Positions 46,633 through 57,880 of a stretch of 64,000 nucleotides of DNA are shown here, piece after piece (the stretch's first letter is position 1; each line of letters starts with the position of its first letter). Below the pieces are notes generated by a model. It made no database searches. It saw only the letters and a list, made by a program, of their open reading frames with translations, and was not told the DNA's origin. The stretch is from Cristatella mucedo (taxonomy: Eukaryota > Bryozoa > Phylactolaemata > Cristatellidae): the NCBI GenBank assembly GCA_009760855.2, contig WPIO01000018.1, forward strand, positions 594,001-658,000. Direction: 5' to 3'. Made by a program: the position numbers and the translations under genes.

Positions 46633-47030
46633 GGAGCCAGGAGATGTCGACATGCTGAAGGGCTGGTCGGAATTAATGCCAAGGTCATACAACTGAACGT
46701 CATAATGAATGTCATAATGTGCATAGAAATGGTGAAAGCCTAGGTTTTGCCAAGCAATCGCATCGGCAAGACGGAGAGTATAGACCGTGAAAAGAACCCT
46801 AAAAAGTACAAAGCCTTGAAGTACCTCATATTTCAGTGGTTTCTCGGATGAACTTTTAGCTCACACCAATTCTCTGGAGTCTCCCACTAAGATACGACTT
46901 AAACCATTGCGGTGCCAGTGATTCCCAGGCGAAATTAGAAGCACTCTACAAGGAATTGCTGATAGACAGCGTATCAAAAGCTGTCGAAGGATCGGGTAAA
47001 GCAAGCAGAGAAGCCTTATCTAAGTTTGCC

Positions 47031-47150
47031 TTTTTGTTTCATGTATCTCCGTCTGTAACTATGCAAAGATTATGTGGGCGTTACGCAGGAGAGTTTTGCA
47101 TAGCCCACTCACAGCCTAAACGGCTTTCGGTGTCCATTCGGGCCGTTATA
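47031..47150 (-). mobile_element. LINE-B 3' end nested in L2
   Basis: The reverse complement reads GTTACAGACGGAGATACAT at its 3' terminus, preceded by ACTCTCCTGCGTAACGCCCA and ACACCGAAAGCCGTTTAGG. It is about 120 bp, extremely 5'-truncated. Confidence 0.85.
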
Positions 47151-47350
47151 CACCCGAAGCAATGCTGACTGTTGACTAGTTAACTCCAAAACCAGTTTGG
47201 AACTTATTCGCTAGGTTTGAAATTTTGAATTATGAGTTTAGCTGGTCTGCCATGGCTCGTTCCAGAGTCGTTGATAGGAAGTTAAAAGGGAGAGTGGACA
47301 GAAGTTTCTCAAGGTCTCTCGGCTTAGAACTGCTTTCATAAGTAATAAGC

Positions 47351-48604
47351 TGACCCACCCCTAGCTTCGGCTACAGATACATTGGCCCACAGCTTACGTA
47401 ATATGGTTACTTTCCCTGTACAGCAGTGCTCGCAAAACCCTACGAGTACTCGACGTTGGTCAACGTAGCTCAGCATCGGGTTGTTAATTTGCGAAGGTTC
47501 AGAAATTAGTTGCTGCCGCTCTACCAAGTTTTGATCTGGACAGGAACTAATGGTCTCAGCATGTCGCTTAACAAATATTGATGAGCCGATTGGTGGCCAC
47601 GCTGTTGTCATCTTTTATTGTGGCTGCGATGATGAATTCTCAGCACCTATATTGCCATTCCACGACTTGTCGCCTGCAGTAACTGGTTTTTTACCTGATA
47701 GGCTTTAGTTCTCATCGTCGTCTGCTCATGCATTCTCGGAGCGAGCTCTCATGAGAATTCTGTAGTCGCGTCTAATTCTCTACCTTTGCCTGTCTATGTT
47801 ACTCTCTATTTCTTTATCTCTCTGCCTCTAAATCTGTTCACGGATGTACAGGTATATATTGTTGCGTCTGCCACTCAATTCTAGCGAGAATTTGTATTTC
47901 AGCTTCAAAAGCACAGGTGCTTGAGGCCAATGTTCTTCCGCTGTGCCTGCAAAGTATGGGATAGTTCAGAGACCTGTACTTTATTTTCCCGCTTTAATCT
48001 CCATTTGAAAATTAAACTGTCTTTTTTTAAGATGAGTGACTGCTCTACTTGTATTATATTTATCCCTACCATCCAGCGACGGATTCTCTCAACTTTAGTG
48101 TAGCATACATTGTTGACAACCATATTTTGATGCCTGCAAAATTTCATAAATTTAATTACGATGTAACCGACTTACTAGCTATGGGCACACATAGCATTAG
48201 TCAAAAACAGGGAAGCTAAAACTCCTAAAAACTGTTTCCGTAAGCATATCTCTAGCACTATCTTCAGAATATCATATACCCTCATCACCTCAAAATCAGC
48301 AATCAAGTTTACCTTATTTCAGCTCTGCAACATTAAAGGAATTCAGACTTGCTCAGATGAGAGTACCACAGACAAGCTGGCCTAAGCCATTTGTGACAAC
48401 ACTTCTAGACTTCTAGAAATCACTAATTGCAGGTCATTTTGCTACGATAATAAGATGATTAATAATATGCCAGTAATAGTAATACACTTATTGCAGGATA
48501 GGTCACTCACTTTCAGTCTCGATGCTTCTATTGCTCTGGTCTTCGTATCGGTAATACTTTCTCCTTGGGTTTATCACGGACTAGCTGCTCTTCTAATAGG
48601 AAAA
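47351..48604. other. Unassigned sequence
   Basis: No gene or recognised repeat. Confidence 0.5.
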
Positions 48605-48840
48605 TTGGTTATCTTACCAACTTTAAATCCTTTGGAGACTTTAAATCCTTGTGTGCTTTCAGTTCACGCTTTACGCTACTGAAGCCCGTAGCTCGGTACC
48701 CGCCAACGTCACGATATCCCCTGACCAGACCACTTATACAAAAATTCTGAAAACCAAAGTGCTCCTGAAAGCATTGAACTTGACCCTGTAAACTATTCTA
48801 AATGCGCTCACGCACGCCGAGACTTTGCATTGTATCTGAG
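48605..48840 (+). mobile_element. L2-like RT/3' UTR relic
   Basis: AAATCCTTTGGAGAC (with a local duplication), CCCCTGACCAGACCACTTA and GCGCTCACGCACGCCGAGAC match L2 in order, very diverged. Confidence 0.55.
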
Positions 48841-48863
48841 GTTTCTAAGATAAAATCGGTCAA

Positions 48864-48942
48864 TTTTTTAAACCATTATTAAACATTTTTAAACCATTAT
48901 TAAACATTATAAACCATTTTTAAACCATTATAAACACTAAGC
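48864..48942. repeat. AT-rich tandem repeat
   Basis: About four imperfect units of TTTTTAAACCATTATTAAACA. Confidence 0.8.
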
Positions 48943-49249
48943 TTATTGTTTTCAATTTTAGCTGTTAGCAGCTGCTTTTACTGTTTTCATCATATTTTCA
49001 ATAATATCAACGCAAATACCTTATGTTTGCGTTTAACACTGTTTTATTACATATTTTTCATTGCAAGTTCTAAATCAATATTGTTTACCTCTTACAATAA
49101 TATTTAAACAAAACAAGTGCATTAAGCGACTTTGGAGAGGCGAGATCTTAATTGTGACAGAAATTCACGCAGACCAAAAAAATTTAATAAACATCCTTCG
49201 ACGTCGGTTTAAAGGATAGAAATGCATTTCACAATTTCTGCAGATTTTT
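48943..49249. other. AT-rich unassigned sequence
   Basis: May include the 3' part of the adjacent hAT element, but no terminal repeat was recognised. Confidence 0.4.
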
Positions 49250-49830
49250 TTTTCAGTGAGTAAGACAGAGCGTGAACTCGGACTTCAGCCGTTTGAAACT
49301 GTCTTGCCCTTCGACTGCAATTGATGGCCCTTCTTTTGAAGCAACAAATTTAACTCATCTTGAAGAGACAAGTTAATACATTCAGCATTATTTGACGACT
49401 GTTCGACGACAAATTCTGCAGCGTTGACTCCAAATAGACGAGACCCTTGAATTTCCTTCAAATTTAGCTTAGTTTTTGACGGGCAGACAAAGAGATCTTT
49501 AAGACTGTGCAAGAGTTTCGTGGCATTCCTTTTCAATTACTCTTCAACGCGACACAACACTTCAAATTTTCCATTAGTTTTTTACTAATGTCGTTTTTTC
49601 AAGTCAGAGAGCTCTTTGAACATGAATTGTAAAATTGTGTCAGCACTCATCAAAGTCAGTCATCTTCTCGAGTTATATTCTCAACAGCTGGTTTCAGACC
49701 TTCAGAAGAGTTTCGAGAGCCTCAAAATCCAATTTCTTAATCATTTCCAGGGCTTTGAATTCAGTTAATGCCTCGCGGGCATGATCGTCAGCAGCTGCTA
49801 TCGCTTCGTCATCGTAGATCAAATGCATTC
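49250..49830 (-). pseudogene. hAT-type transposase relic, C-terminal part
   Basis: Minus-strand translation in shifting frames gives blocks expected after the RW..ML region of hAT transposases: an acidic segment (IYDDEAIAAADDHA), a K-P-A-V-E-N element, ILQFMFKELSDLK, KLMENLKC and a basic RNATKLLHSLKDL stretch. The longest open piece is 49285-49536 (83 codons). The frame is broken several times. It is the continuation of 53160-54250, separated by the L2 insertion. Confidence 0.6.
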
Positions 49831-49839
49831 CTAGATAGT

Positions 49840-50969
49840 AATGCTGCTGCTAAGATTCATGGACTATGCATTAACAAAAGAAAAGCACCCAGTAGCCACC
49901 GCGGTGGCCGGAACCGCCAGCTCAGACGCCACTCGTTGGGCGGGAACTGCGAGCTGAGTACCCGCGCGTTTGGTATTCCTAGCATTGTCTCGAACCGCTC
50001 AGCACGCTCCCCCACATGCGTCACTGTAAATCTCTCTAACTTAGTGGTCATCAGGCCTGTTGTTACTCCATCGGCCAGACTTAACGCTTGCCTTTGGAAT
50101 CCTCGCTCAATGTGCAATAAACCTGTGGCAATAAGCGACCTCATTTCTGAAAATGGTATCGACCTGCTCGCCCTAACTGAAACCTGGCTGAAATCGATAA
50201 ACTGCCGACAATTAAAGACGCTACTCCATCTGGTTTCTCGTTCTTTCACACCCCTAGATCAATCAAAACTGGAGGTGGAGTTGCTATTATCGTTCGCTCG
50301 AAATTCAACTTCAAGCCATTTTCGGTACCCTCAAGGCAGTCTTTTGAATCAATTGTCTTGGTCTCACCCGAAAACAAGCTACCGATAGTGGCAGTAGTCT
50401 ATCGCCCACCAGTTACCCAATCCTCCTTTATCTCAAATTTCTCCGATCTCATTTCTATTCTGTGTGCAAGAAATCGACCCTTCCTCGTTATGGGCGATTT
50501 CAATGTTCACTTTGATAACTTATCTGACGCTTTCAGCACCGAATTTCGTGCATTGACTGACTCTTTGTCTCTTGTGGCTCATGTGCATGGCCCTACCCAC
50601 ATCAAGGGTCACACTTTCGACCAGATTTTCTCATGCAACTGCACTTTGTCATCACCAATTATTACCAAATCCTGCTTATCTGACCACATGCAGATCTCAT
50701 TCAATCTACAGTATGCGCCCACATCCTCCTCTAAAATAACCTGTGAATCGCGAAACCTCAAGACCCTTGACATCGATGCTGTCCGTGCGAGAATATATGC
50801 TTCGACTCTGCTGCTCAGTCCTCCCTCCGATCTGTCACCATTGGTAGATATCTACAACACGACACTAGCTGACACGCTCGACGAGTTTGCACCTCTGACA
50901 AAGCGCATTGTGCGCCCCCGCCCAAACGGCCTATGGTTTACCACAGACATTAAACCAGCCAGGTCTACT
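49840..50969 (+). pseudogene. L2-like ORF2, N-terminal region and AP endonuclease
   Basis: Encodes a basic leader (KRKAPSSHRGGRNRQLRRHS), then the endonuclease: LNACLWNPRSMCNK, DLLALTETWLK (catalytic Glu), a frameshift near 50205, GGGVAII, VVYRPP, the metal-binding GDFNVHFDN (about 50503), HIKGHTFDQIF and LSDHMQI (catalytic Asp-His near 50682). The enzyme nicks target DNA for target-primed reverse transcription in LINEs. The reading frame ends artificially at the inversion breakpoint. One -1 frameshift is the main lesion. Confidence 0.88.
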
Positions 50970-51220
50970 TAAAACAATAATGTACTTGATAAAGTGCCCT
51001 CAGAGAACTTAATCTCTTTCTATGTGCTTTACATTTGCTGCAAAAGAAAATGCAATTTAATGGTAAGTAAAATCATGCTTAAAAAACAGACAAAATGAAT
51101 AACATGGTTAGGGGTGACATGCACAGGGTCAGCATGCAAATGTGGTTAGTGGCAGCATGCACAGTGTCAGCACGCATAAGCACATCAAGGACGAATCAGA
51201 GGGACCCACTAAATGCTGTC

Positions 51221-52933
51221 CTAAATAGGTGTGTGTTTTAAGTTCATTTTAAATGTGGTCAGGTCAGGGGATGTTCTGACGCAGGTCGGGAGGGAGTTCC
51301 AGGCTTTGGGAGCAGACGAACTAAATGCACGGTCTGCAAAGGATTTGAGGTTTGTATGAGATATTTCTAGACTGTTGGATTCCGAAAAGCGGGTGGTACG
51401 ATGCTTGGCCTGATCGGAGAGTGTGTCGGAGAGATAGGCTGGAGCGATAGAATGAAGGGACCTAAAAGTGAGCAACAAAACCTTGAAGTCAATCCCTTGC
51501 TTGACTGGTAGCCAGTGCAGGTCGGCGAGAAGTGGAGTAATGTGGCAACTGCGACGCTCACGACAGACAAGCCTAGCTGCAGAGTTTTGCACCAGCAGCA
51601 ATCTCCTGATCGCACATGCTGGTAGGCCAGTGAGCAGTGAGTTGCAGAAGTCGAGACGGGATGTCACGAATGCATGGACCAACTTAGACGTGGTATCCTT
51701 ATCTAAACAAGCCCGAATTTTAGCAATGTTATGAAGCTGAAAATAGGCAGATTTGACCGTGGAGCTGATGTGGTCGTGTAACGAGAGGTCGCTTTGGAAT
51801 ATGACACCTAGATTTCGAGCTGATTTGACAGGAGATATGCTAGCAGAGCCAATTTTGAGAGACAGCCTTTCCAATTTCTGAATCACAGTGGGTTTGCCCA
51901 TAACTAGTAAGTTAGTTTTGTCATCGTTTAGTTTCAGAAAATTTGCTGCCATCCATGTGCGGATGTCATCAATGCATGCAGCAAGTGAGTTTAGAGAATT
52001 TGAGGTGCTCGAAGGCTGGGAGGGATCAAAGCAAAGGTACAACTGAGTGTCCTCCGCATAGAAGTGAAAGCCTAGATTGTGCTTGGCGATCACATCAGCA
52101 AGAGGGAGAGTATAAACCGTGAAAAGAACCGGACCTAGCACGGACCCCTGAGGTACTCCATATTTCAGAGGTACTCCATATGACCTTTGTCCATTCACGT
52201 CAATACTCCGGAGTCTCCCACTGAGATAGGACCCGAACCACTGCAGAGCAGTGCCAGTGATGCCCAGGTGAGATGAGAGGCGCTCTAGAAGGACTTTATG
52301 ATCAATGGTGTCAAAAGCTACCGAAAGATTGAGCAAAACAAGCAGAGACACTCTACCCATGTCTGCATTCCTTAGTAGGTCGTTGTATACCCTAAGCAAT
52401 GCTGACTCTGTCGAATGATTAGCTCTAAAGCCGGACTGGAACTTACTAGCAAGGTGTGAGGTTTCGATATATGAGTTTAGCTGGTCTGCCACGACCCGTT
52501 CCAGTGTCTTTGATAGAAATGGTAGACGGGAGACAGGGCGATAGTTGCTCAAGTTCTCTTGATCTAGTGTTGCTTTCTTGAGAAGAGGCCTGACTACAGC
52601 TTTTTTGAAAGGTGCTGGGACATGACCTGAGGCTAATGACATATTAATGATGTTAGTTATGCATGGCAGCAGCAGATCAATGCAACGTAGGAGCAGGACA
52701 GTGGGAGTAGGGTCCAGAGGACTTGCTGTCTTCTTTGATTGCGATACGAACTTTAGGACTAGATCACTAGTGACCTGCTTAAATGCAGACATTGAGGTGC
52801 AGTCTGGAACCGAGGAACAGCATACTAGTGGAGAGGTTGTCATCGCAGGGATGGATTCCCTGATCTTGTCTATCTTCTGCACAAAGAATCGAGAGAAGCG
52901 ATCGGCTAGATCATCACAAGGATCATCAGGCAA
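51221..52933 (-). pseudogene. L2-like reverse transcriptase, longest intact frame
   Basis: 570 codons. Order of blocks: linker (DRFSRFFVQKIDKIR), YRPVSRLPFLSKTLE near residue 130, FRANHSTESALL, motif A LLVLLNLSVAFDTIDH near 200, YLSGRLRS, motif [11 protein letters not shown] near 265, motif C FHFYAEDTQLYL near 290, FLKLNDDKT, and the C-terminal [18 protein letters not shown] and [12 protein letters not shown] blocks to the natural stop. Two catalytic positions differ from the L2/CR1 norm: Asp to Asn in motif A (LLNLS for LLDLS), and Asp to Glu in motif C (YAED; the 12079-13104 copy has YADD). It is long but probably inactive. An in-frame TAG near 52945 separates it from the upstream piece. 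Confidence 0.92.
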
Positions 52934-52942
52934 GGAGCTAAT

Positions 52943-53137
52943 CTAGGAACGGTTGAGGAGATGGTTTATTGTCGACATCAGTATTTTTGGATTGTGCATC
53001 TGTGATTCAACAATGTTTCTATAGAAGCTAGACTTGGCCTTTGCTAGGATCGATTGGTATGACTTACAGTAGTCTTCATATGCCTGCCGATGGACAGTTA
53101 GTCCGGATCTTTTGTATGCTTTTTCAAGTTTTCGTTT
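52943..53137 (-). pseudogene. L2-like ORF2 linker between endonuclease and RT
   Basis: Reads KRKLEKAYKRSGLTVHRQAY, a spacer, then ILAKAKSSFYRNIVES and INHLLNRS before TAG, in frame with the 570-codon RT. The ATG of the apparent ORF at 53170 belongs to flanking hAT sequence and the microsatellite tail, not to L2. Confidence 0.85.
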
Positions 53138-53159
53138 AGTATTATTGTTATTACCGGTG

Positions 53160-54250
53160 GCGACTTCCATCTTTACTAGTGGCCGGCATCAACATTACTG
53201 GGATGGAACTCCAACGTGTTGCCGCGTCAAGATGCAGCTCAATCTCGCGTCCGAACTCATCTTTTACATTAGATTAAAAGACATTATTTTCAACAGTGGA
53301 TTTTTTATGAATCTGACAAGTTTGCATAGTTTTGCGAGCAGTTCGTAGTAATCGACGTCTCCTTCTAATGTATCGTCGGTGATCACTTCCAAGTCCGTAT
53401 CTCTTTCCAAGTGTCTATTGCATCAATATCGTCACTATCCATGTTTACATCGTCCATCTCAATACTCTTCTTGTACAATGTTTTGCAAACTCCAAGGTGC
53501 ACATCATGGTTTAAGCAGAACTATCTAGACATTGATGTGGCTAATGCATTTCTTATTTACTGCAGCACCTTCTTGAGTAGATCCCACCCTATATCCCTCT
53601 CCGTTGTTATTCTAAAACACACAAATGCTGTTACATTAATTCAACCACATCTTGAGTTGGGCACATAACCATCAATGCTAACAATACCTGTCTTAATTGT
53701 TGTTGTTTTTATAGCTTCTAACTTGAATGCTAACTCCGAAAAGTCGACGTCCTCTCGCGGTTGTGCATTCATTCACCCACACATCATGCTAAACTTTACT
53801 CTACTTTTGAGTTTTTCCTTTATGTCGGCAATCTATTTGCTTCTCTGTTTTCCGTAATCATCGCGCATCAGCTTCATCAGATTGCTTTCTTTCGATGGAA
53901 ATTTGAATCCGTCAGTGAGGGTGATTGCCGTATATACTTGTTTCTATTGATAGCTCTAATCAATATTCCACCAGCGGCTAGATCAGCTACAATCTTCTTC
54001 AGAAACTTTCGCCCTAGGAAATCTGCAATCGTTTTTGTTCTCTTATTTTTTATGGGCTCTTCCTTGGATTTACACACTAGCCGTTTATCAAAATCATTTC
54101 CGTACATTGTCAGATGATTCTTCAACGTTATCATGGAGTTTCCAGAACATTCCATGATTGTATTGCTTGGTCGAGATTCACCTTATAGCTCTTCTGTAAT
54201 TGGATCCTTTCATTGGGTGGCGTTATCCCAAACTTAAGACATGGCTAAAA
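53160..54250 (-). pseudogene. hAT-type transposase relic, N-terminal part
   Basis: On the minus strand from about 54250: a BED-finger-like segment (STLKNHL-type; CSGNSMITLKNHLTMYG), IADFLGRKFLKKIVADLAAG (the hAT N-terminal helix), an ITTERDIGWDLLKK segment, CLNHDVHLGVCKTLYKKSIE (the H-x-x-H-L-A-V-type motif) and near 53190-53250 IELHLDAATRWSSIPVML, the classic hAT TRW-S-ML block. Several frameshifts and stops. The C-terminal half resumes at 49830 on the far side of the L2. Family assignment rests on these motifs only. Confidence 0.65.
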
Positions 54251-55304
54251 AGAACATCAATACTTCATGAGGCCATAAGATCAATTTAATTTAATATGTT
54301 ACTTCATTTTGAAAATTTTACTTTAATTTTAGTTTTTGGCTAATTCAATTAAATCATCATTAAAAATCTCTGACACGTTTTAAAAGAAATCTTGAACCAA
54401 TTTTCTTCGCATTTTTTATCCATAATGAATTTCGGAGCTTCAGTTGTAGTATTCTTTTGTTTAAAAGCTTCCTATACAAGCAGTAAAATAGCCGGAAAAA
54501 GAACAACTGTTTACTGCCTTTTTAATTTTTTGCAAAAGACAGCTTTGTTCCTGTTATTGTTTATACCAGAAACCCTAATTGGATCGCTAAGTAATTTACA
54601 TAGTCAGTTTCTAGCATATCCAGAATGCCTAGGGAGAGATTTGATCCGCTTAACATGCTACATATTTTTTTGAGTGTTTGCTATATTCATATGTCCTGTT
54701 TGTACGCATGCGTATACTTTAGCCTGTAGCCACATAGAAAATTCGTGTTTTTTTACGCTATCGATGCGTCCGTAGCTCATATTAAGTCTTCTCTGCGTTA
54801 GGGGAGCAATCAGCAACTTACAGCTTTCATCTCACAATCCAAATTAAAACAAAAAATTATAACACAGTCAGAGCTCAACTTACGATGGTTCGACTTATGC
54901 AAATTTAGACGTAGGAACTGGGCCATGACGAAACGAAAAAATGGAAAATCAATTTGCAGCCAATAAAACTTTCGAAATCCGTAAGGTTTACAAGATTAGA
55001 CGAAGCAGAAACCAGTCGTGAGGGCTTAAATGAAGAGAAAGCTGATGATCCTCCTGCGAGATCGCCCAAGTCCTCCTCACCCTCGTCCCAACAGTGCTCA
55101 ATGTACAGCATTACAACTACCAACATCTGTATGACACATTTATATTTTAGGTAAATATAATCGTATTTACTCGTTCTTATTCGTTTCTTCTTAGTTATTT
55201 ATTCGTACAAAAATTCGATTCATTTATCTCTCCATGATTTCGTCAAAACGTGCTATAGTAGAACGCATCGTATACTATTTTCAATTTCCAAAAATAAAAA
55301 ATTA
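54251..55304. other. AT-rich unassigned sequence
   Basis: May hold the remaining 5' part of the hAT element, but no terminal inverted repeat was identified. ORFs of 60-93 codons lack recognised features. Confidence 0.4.
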
Positions 55305-55448
55305 AAATATAATAATAATACACCTGATAAATCACCCTCAAAGAACTCAATCTTTTTCTAGGTGGTTTACATTTTCTGAAAAGGAATGCGATTGAATGGT
55401 GAGTGGTATCATGCTGGATAAACAATATAAATAGCATGGTTAGCGGCT
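55305..55448 (-). mobile_element. L2-like 3' end
   Basis: TAATAATAATACACCTGATA, CACCCTCAAAGAACTCAATC, TTTTTCTAGGTGGTTTACAT and AATGGTGAGTGGTATCATGC. Confidence 0.85.
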
Positions 55449-55506
55449 TATGACAGGTTTTCCGGTCCCTGTCTATTCGTTAAGTTTTTTGACTAAGTGT
55501 ACTGTG

Positions 55507-55690
55507 AGCCGCGATGGCATATTAGGTAAAGCGGTTGCTTTCACGACGTCGGTCCCGAGGTCGTGGGTTCGATTCCTGCGGTGGGCGATTCTTTATCGCT
55601 ACTGCAAGCGGTGGTGATAGCCATAAAGGCTCTTTTATCGCTATACAAAAAGGGGCTGTTTAATCAGCTAGAATTAATTATTTATTTATT
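55507..55690 (+). mobile_element. tRNA-derived SINE, copy 3
   Basis: The clearest tRNA-like head: GCCGCGATGGCATATTAGGT (box A) and box B GGTTCGATTCC at 55566-55576. Then TTTATCGCTACTGCAAGCGG, TGGTGATAGCC, CGCTATACAAAAAGGGGCTG, TTAATCAGCTAGAATT and a TTATTTAT tail. It follows an L2 3' end by about 60 bp. Confidence 0.88.
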
Positions 55691-56262
55691 ATGGTTAAAC
55701 CGCATTTTTCACCTGTAATAAGAGACCAGCCTCTCACTGCTCGAGTATCTTAGTGCTTCCCTGGCAGCTGCTCAGGCTGCCAGGCCGTTGGCTGAGTTAT
55801 TTAAAAGTCGAACTGGCTAGCTGCCATCTGTGATTGGATCAGCTGCAGAGGGCAGGCACCTGGGTTACCCACTAAGTCCTATCTGCTAAATCCGAGCCCT
55901 GAATCCTCTTCCCCCCCCCCCTCGACAGTCGAGGTTAACCAGCCGAATATTTGCTTTCACTGCGAAGCGAGGATCCAGTAATTCCGATCGAAGATATATG
56001 TGCTGCAAGTGAGACAGAGGCTGGCTTTGTCTGCGTATCAGACTTCTTGCTGCTACATAGAGCTGCTGCTTCCGGTGCTGCTACGTTTTCGCCCACGGCA
56101 GCGCCCCAGCAGGACGCTTTTACGCTGAGTGACAGCTGTAGGTGTTTGCGATTTGTTCACCGTTTGCATGTACCTGCTTACACTGTGCCTGCTGCTTGCA
56201 TATGTTACTGTCGATCACTTTTAACGCTTTCTATAAGCATCTGTAAAGTGCTTCGAAAGAGA
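55691..56262. other. Unassigned sequence
   Basis: A C run at 55912-55922. No gene recognised. Confidence 0.5.
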
Positions 56263-56735
56263 TTCAGATATACTACCCCATCAGGCCAAGCATCGTACCA
56301 CCCGCTTTTCGGAATCCAACAGTCTACAAATACCTCGTACAAACCTCAAATCCTTTGGAGACCGTGCATTTAGTTCGTATGCTCCCACAGCCTGGAACTC
56401 CCTCCCGACCTGCGTCAGAACATCCCCCGACCTGACCAGATTTAAAAGGAACGTAAAAACACACCTATTTAGGACAGCATTTAGCGGGTCCCTGTGATTC
56501 GTCCTTGATGTGCTTATGCGTGCTGACACTGTGCATGCTGCCACTATCCACATTCGCATGCTGACCCTGTGCATGTCACCCCTAACCATATTATTCATTT
56601 TGTTTGTTTTTCAAGCATGATCTTACTTACCATTCAATTGCATTTCACTTTGCAGCAAATGTAAAGCGCCTAGAAAGAGATTAAGTTCTCTGAGGGCGCT
56701 TTATCAAGTGAATTATTATTACTATTATTATTAAT
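56263..56735 (+). mobile_element. L2-like LINE, 5'-truncated 3' end
   Basis: Begins at ATACTACCCCATCAGGCCAA in the RT C-terminus; retains AGCCTGGAACTCCCTCCC (TGG intact), the full 3' UTR, the AAAGCGCC/GGCGCTTT hairpin and an ATTATTACTATTATTATT tail. One of the best-preserved 3' ends here. Confidence 0.93.
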
Positions 56736-57880
56736 CAGTTGTCTGAGGACACTGTACAATTGTATTATTATTGTTATTATTACACTGGGAGCATGGCACA
56801 CTTGCAGATTGTGCCAGTACAGGCATTGTTGGGCAAATTGTATAAGACTTCGATGGTTTCGTTTGCAAACAGGCTTTCGCACTACACCCTGACAAGAGAT
56901 AAGAAATCTATTGGGCTGTGGCGGCAGCTAAATTACTCAGGCTTTGCGAACAGAGGCATGAAAATCACGTGCCGCCCTTGGTATTGTTTGGCGATAGTTC
57001 TTGCTGTGGAAGTGCTCAGTAACTGTGGCTCTGCTATTTACACTTGCTCAATCAACTCCGACGATTCTAGAGCAGCGTTCGAAGCAGCTTTCAGAAGCCA
57101 AACTCTACATCTCGCCTCGCCACCGAATCGCCGCCAGACTCCAAGTGCTCGGAAAACTTGAACTTCATGCTTCAGCCAACGGTTTGGCGAAAGTCGTTCA
57201 AGTATCCTAAAACTCTATTCGCATCTCGCTAAGGCAAAAGGAGGTTGGTTCATTTGACTGTTCTTTCATTTAGTCACACTGATCTAAAGCAAGCGTCAGC
57301 AAAGGTAGCAGTAACAAGCATCCGATCAGCTCCAGCCCTGCTCAGACTGATTAGCTTAATTTAAGCTTGCTAACCAGCATGACCCGAACGAAACGTTACG
57401 CATTCTCAGAGCAAATGACTGATTTATTGCCTAGCAGGCATGGTGTATTCACTCAAATATATTCAGGTCACCCGTTGCTGCTCACTTCAGGCAGGAGCCT
57501 GTTGATTTCTTGGGAAACGTGGTTTATATTGCGTTTGAGGTTATTGCTGCCGAAGCTATACAAACTGTTGCATCCATCGAGTTTGAGGAGCTTTACTTTA
57601 GCATTTTTGCCGCAGGAGGCGGCTCTAGGCAGGTTACCACTGCATGACTCGATGCCTGTGAGACAGGCACCCACTGTAAATATGTGTACAGATCGGCTGT
57701 GAACATTGACAGGGGTTAGGTTTTGGCAAGCGTCGTGCCAAAAATCACAGACTATTTATTTGCAAAATCCCAAGAAGAAGGAATGCCGAAACGTCTGGTC
57801 GCTTAAGATCGACCTCGATAATTTTGAGTTGTGCATGTGGAAGAGTCCGTATTACTTACTGTCTGTCCTTGGAACCTCTA
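56736..57880. other. Unassigned sequence
   Basis: A 140-codon frame at 56739-57161 has no recognised features. No repeat family recognised. Confidence 0.45.

Larger units (their letters stand above)
45458..47350 (-). mobile_element. L2-like LINE with two nested insertions
   Basis: Collinear with 50975-52590: 3' tail (TAGTAATAATAATAATGCCA), 3' UTR, RT C-terminus, region antisense to YADD, and the upstream RT motifs near 47230-47330. It is interrupted by a SINE (46448-46632) and a LINE-B 3' end (47031-47150). It extends further 5' than most copies but is heavily mutated. Confidence 0.88.
50970..53137 (-). mobile_element. Inverted segment: L2 RT half and 3' UTR
   Basis: From the left: ATT-type tail remnant, ACTTGATAAAGTGCCCTCAG hairpin, 3' UTR, then the RT ORF antisense, ending at GTTTTCGTTT. 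ACT at 50967-50969 and AGT at 53138-53140 sit at the two breakpoints as 3 bp inverted microhomology. Confidence 0.85.
49835..53160 (+). mobile_element. Long L2-like LINE with inverted 3' half, inserted in a hAT relic
   Basis: The endonuclease half runs on the plus strand (about 49840-50969). The RT half and 3' UTR run on the minus strand (53137 back to 50970), with the 3' hairpin next to the end of the endonuclease half. Reversing 50970-53137 restores one continuous ORF2 across the break (WFTTDIKPARST joined to KRKLEKAYKRSG) and puts the 3' tail next to the ATTATTGTTATTA at 53141-53153. So one plus-strand insertion of at least 3.3 kb later suffered an in-place inversion of 2.17 kb. The 5' edge is approximate. 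Confidence 0.85.

Noticed and set aside
49768-50388. Separate 206-codon host gene next to the RT
   Set aside because: It contains the LINE endonuclease motifs NPRS and LTETW and continues after a frameshift into GDFN and SDH.
49835-53160. Twin-priming 5' inversion of the L2 element
   Set aside because: Twin priming leaves the 3' tail at the element's end and inverts the 5' part. Here the 3' hairpin lies in the middle, next to the endonuclease half.
53877-54155. Independent 92-codon minus-strand gene
   Set aside because: Its motifs fit the N-terminal part of a hAT transposase whose later blocks follow downstream in other frames.
55951-56373. 140-codon plus-strand ORF
   Set aside because: Its 3' third is L2 sequence in the wrong frame; the remainder has no recognisable features.
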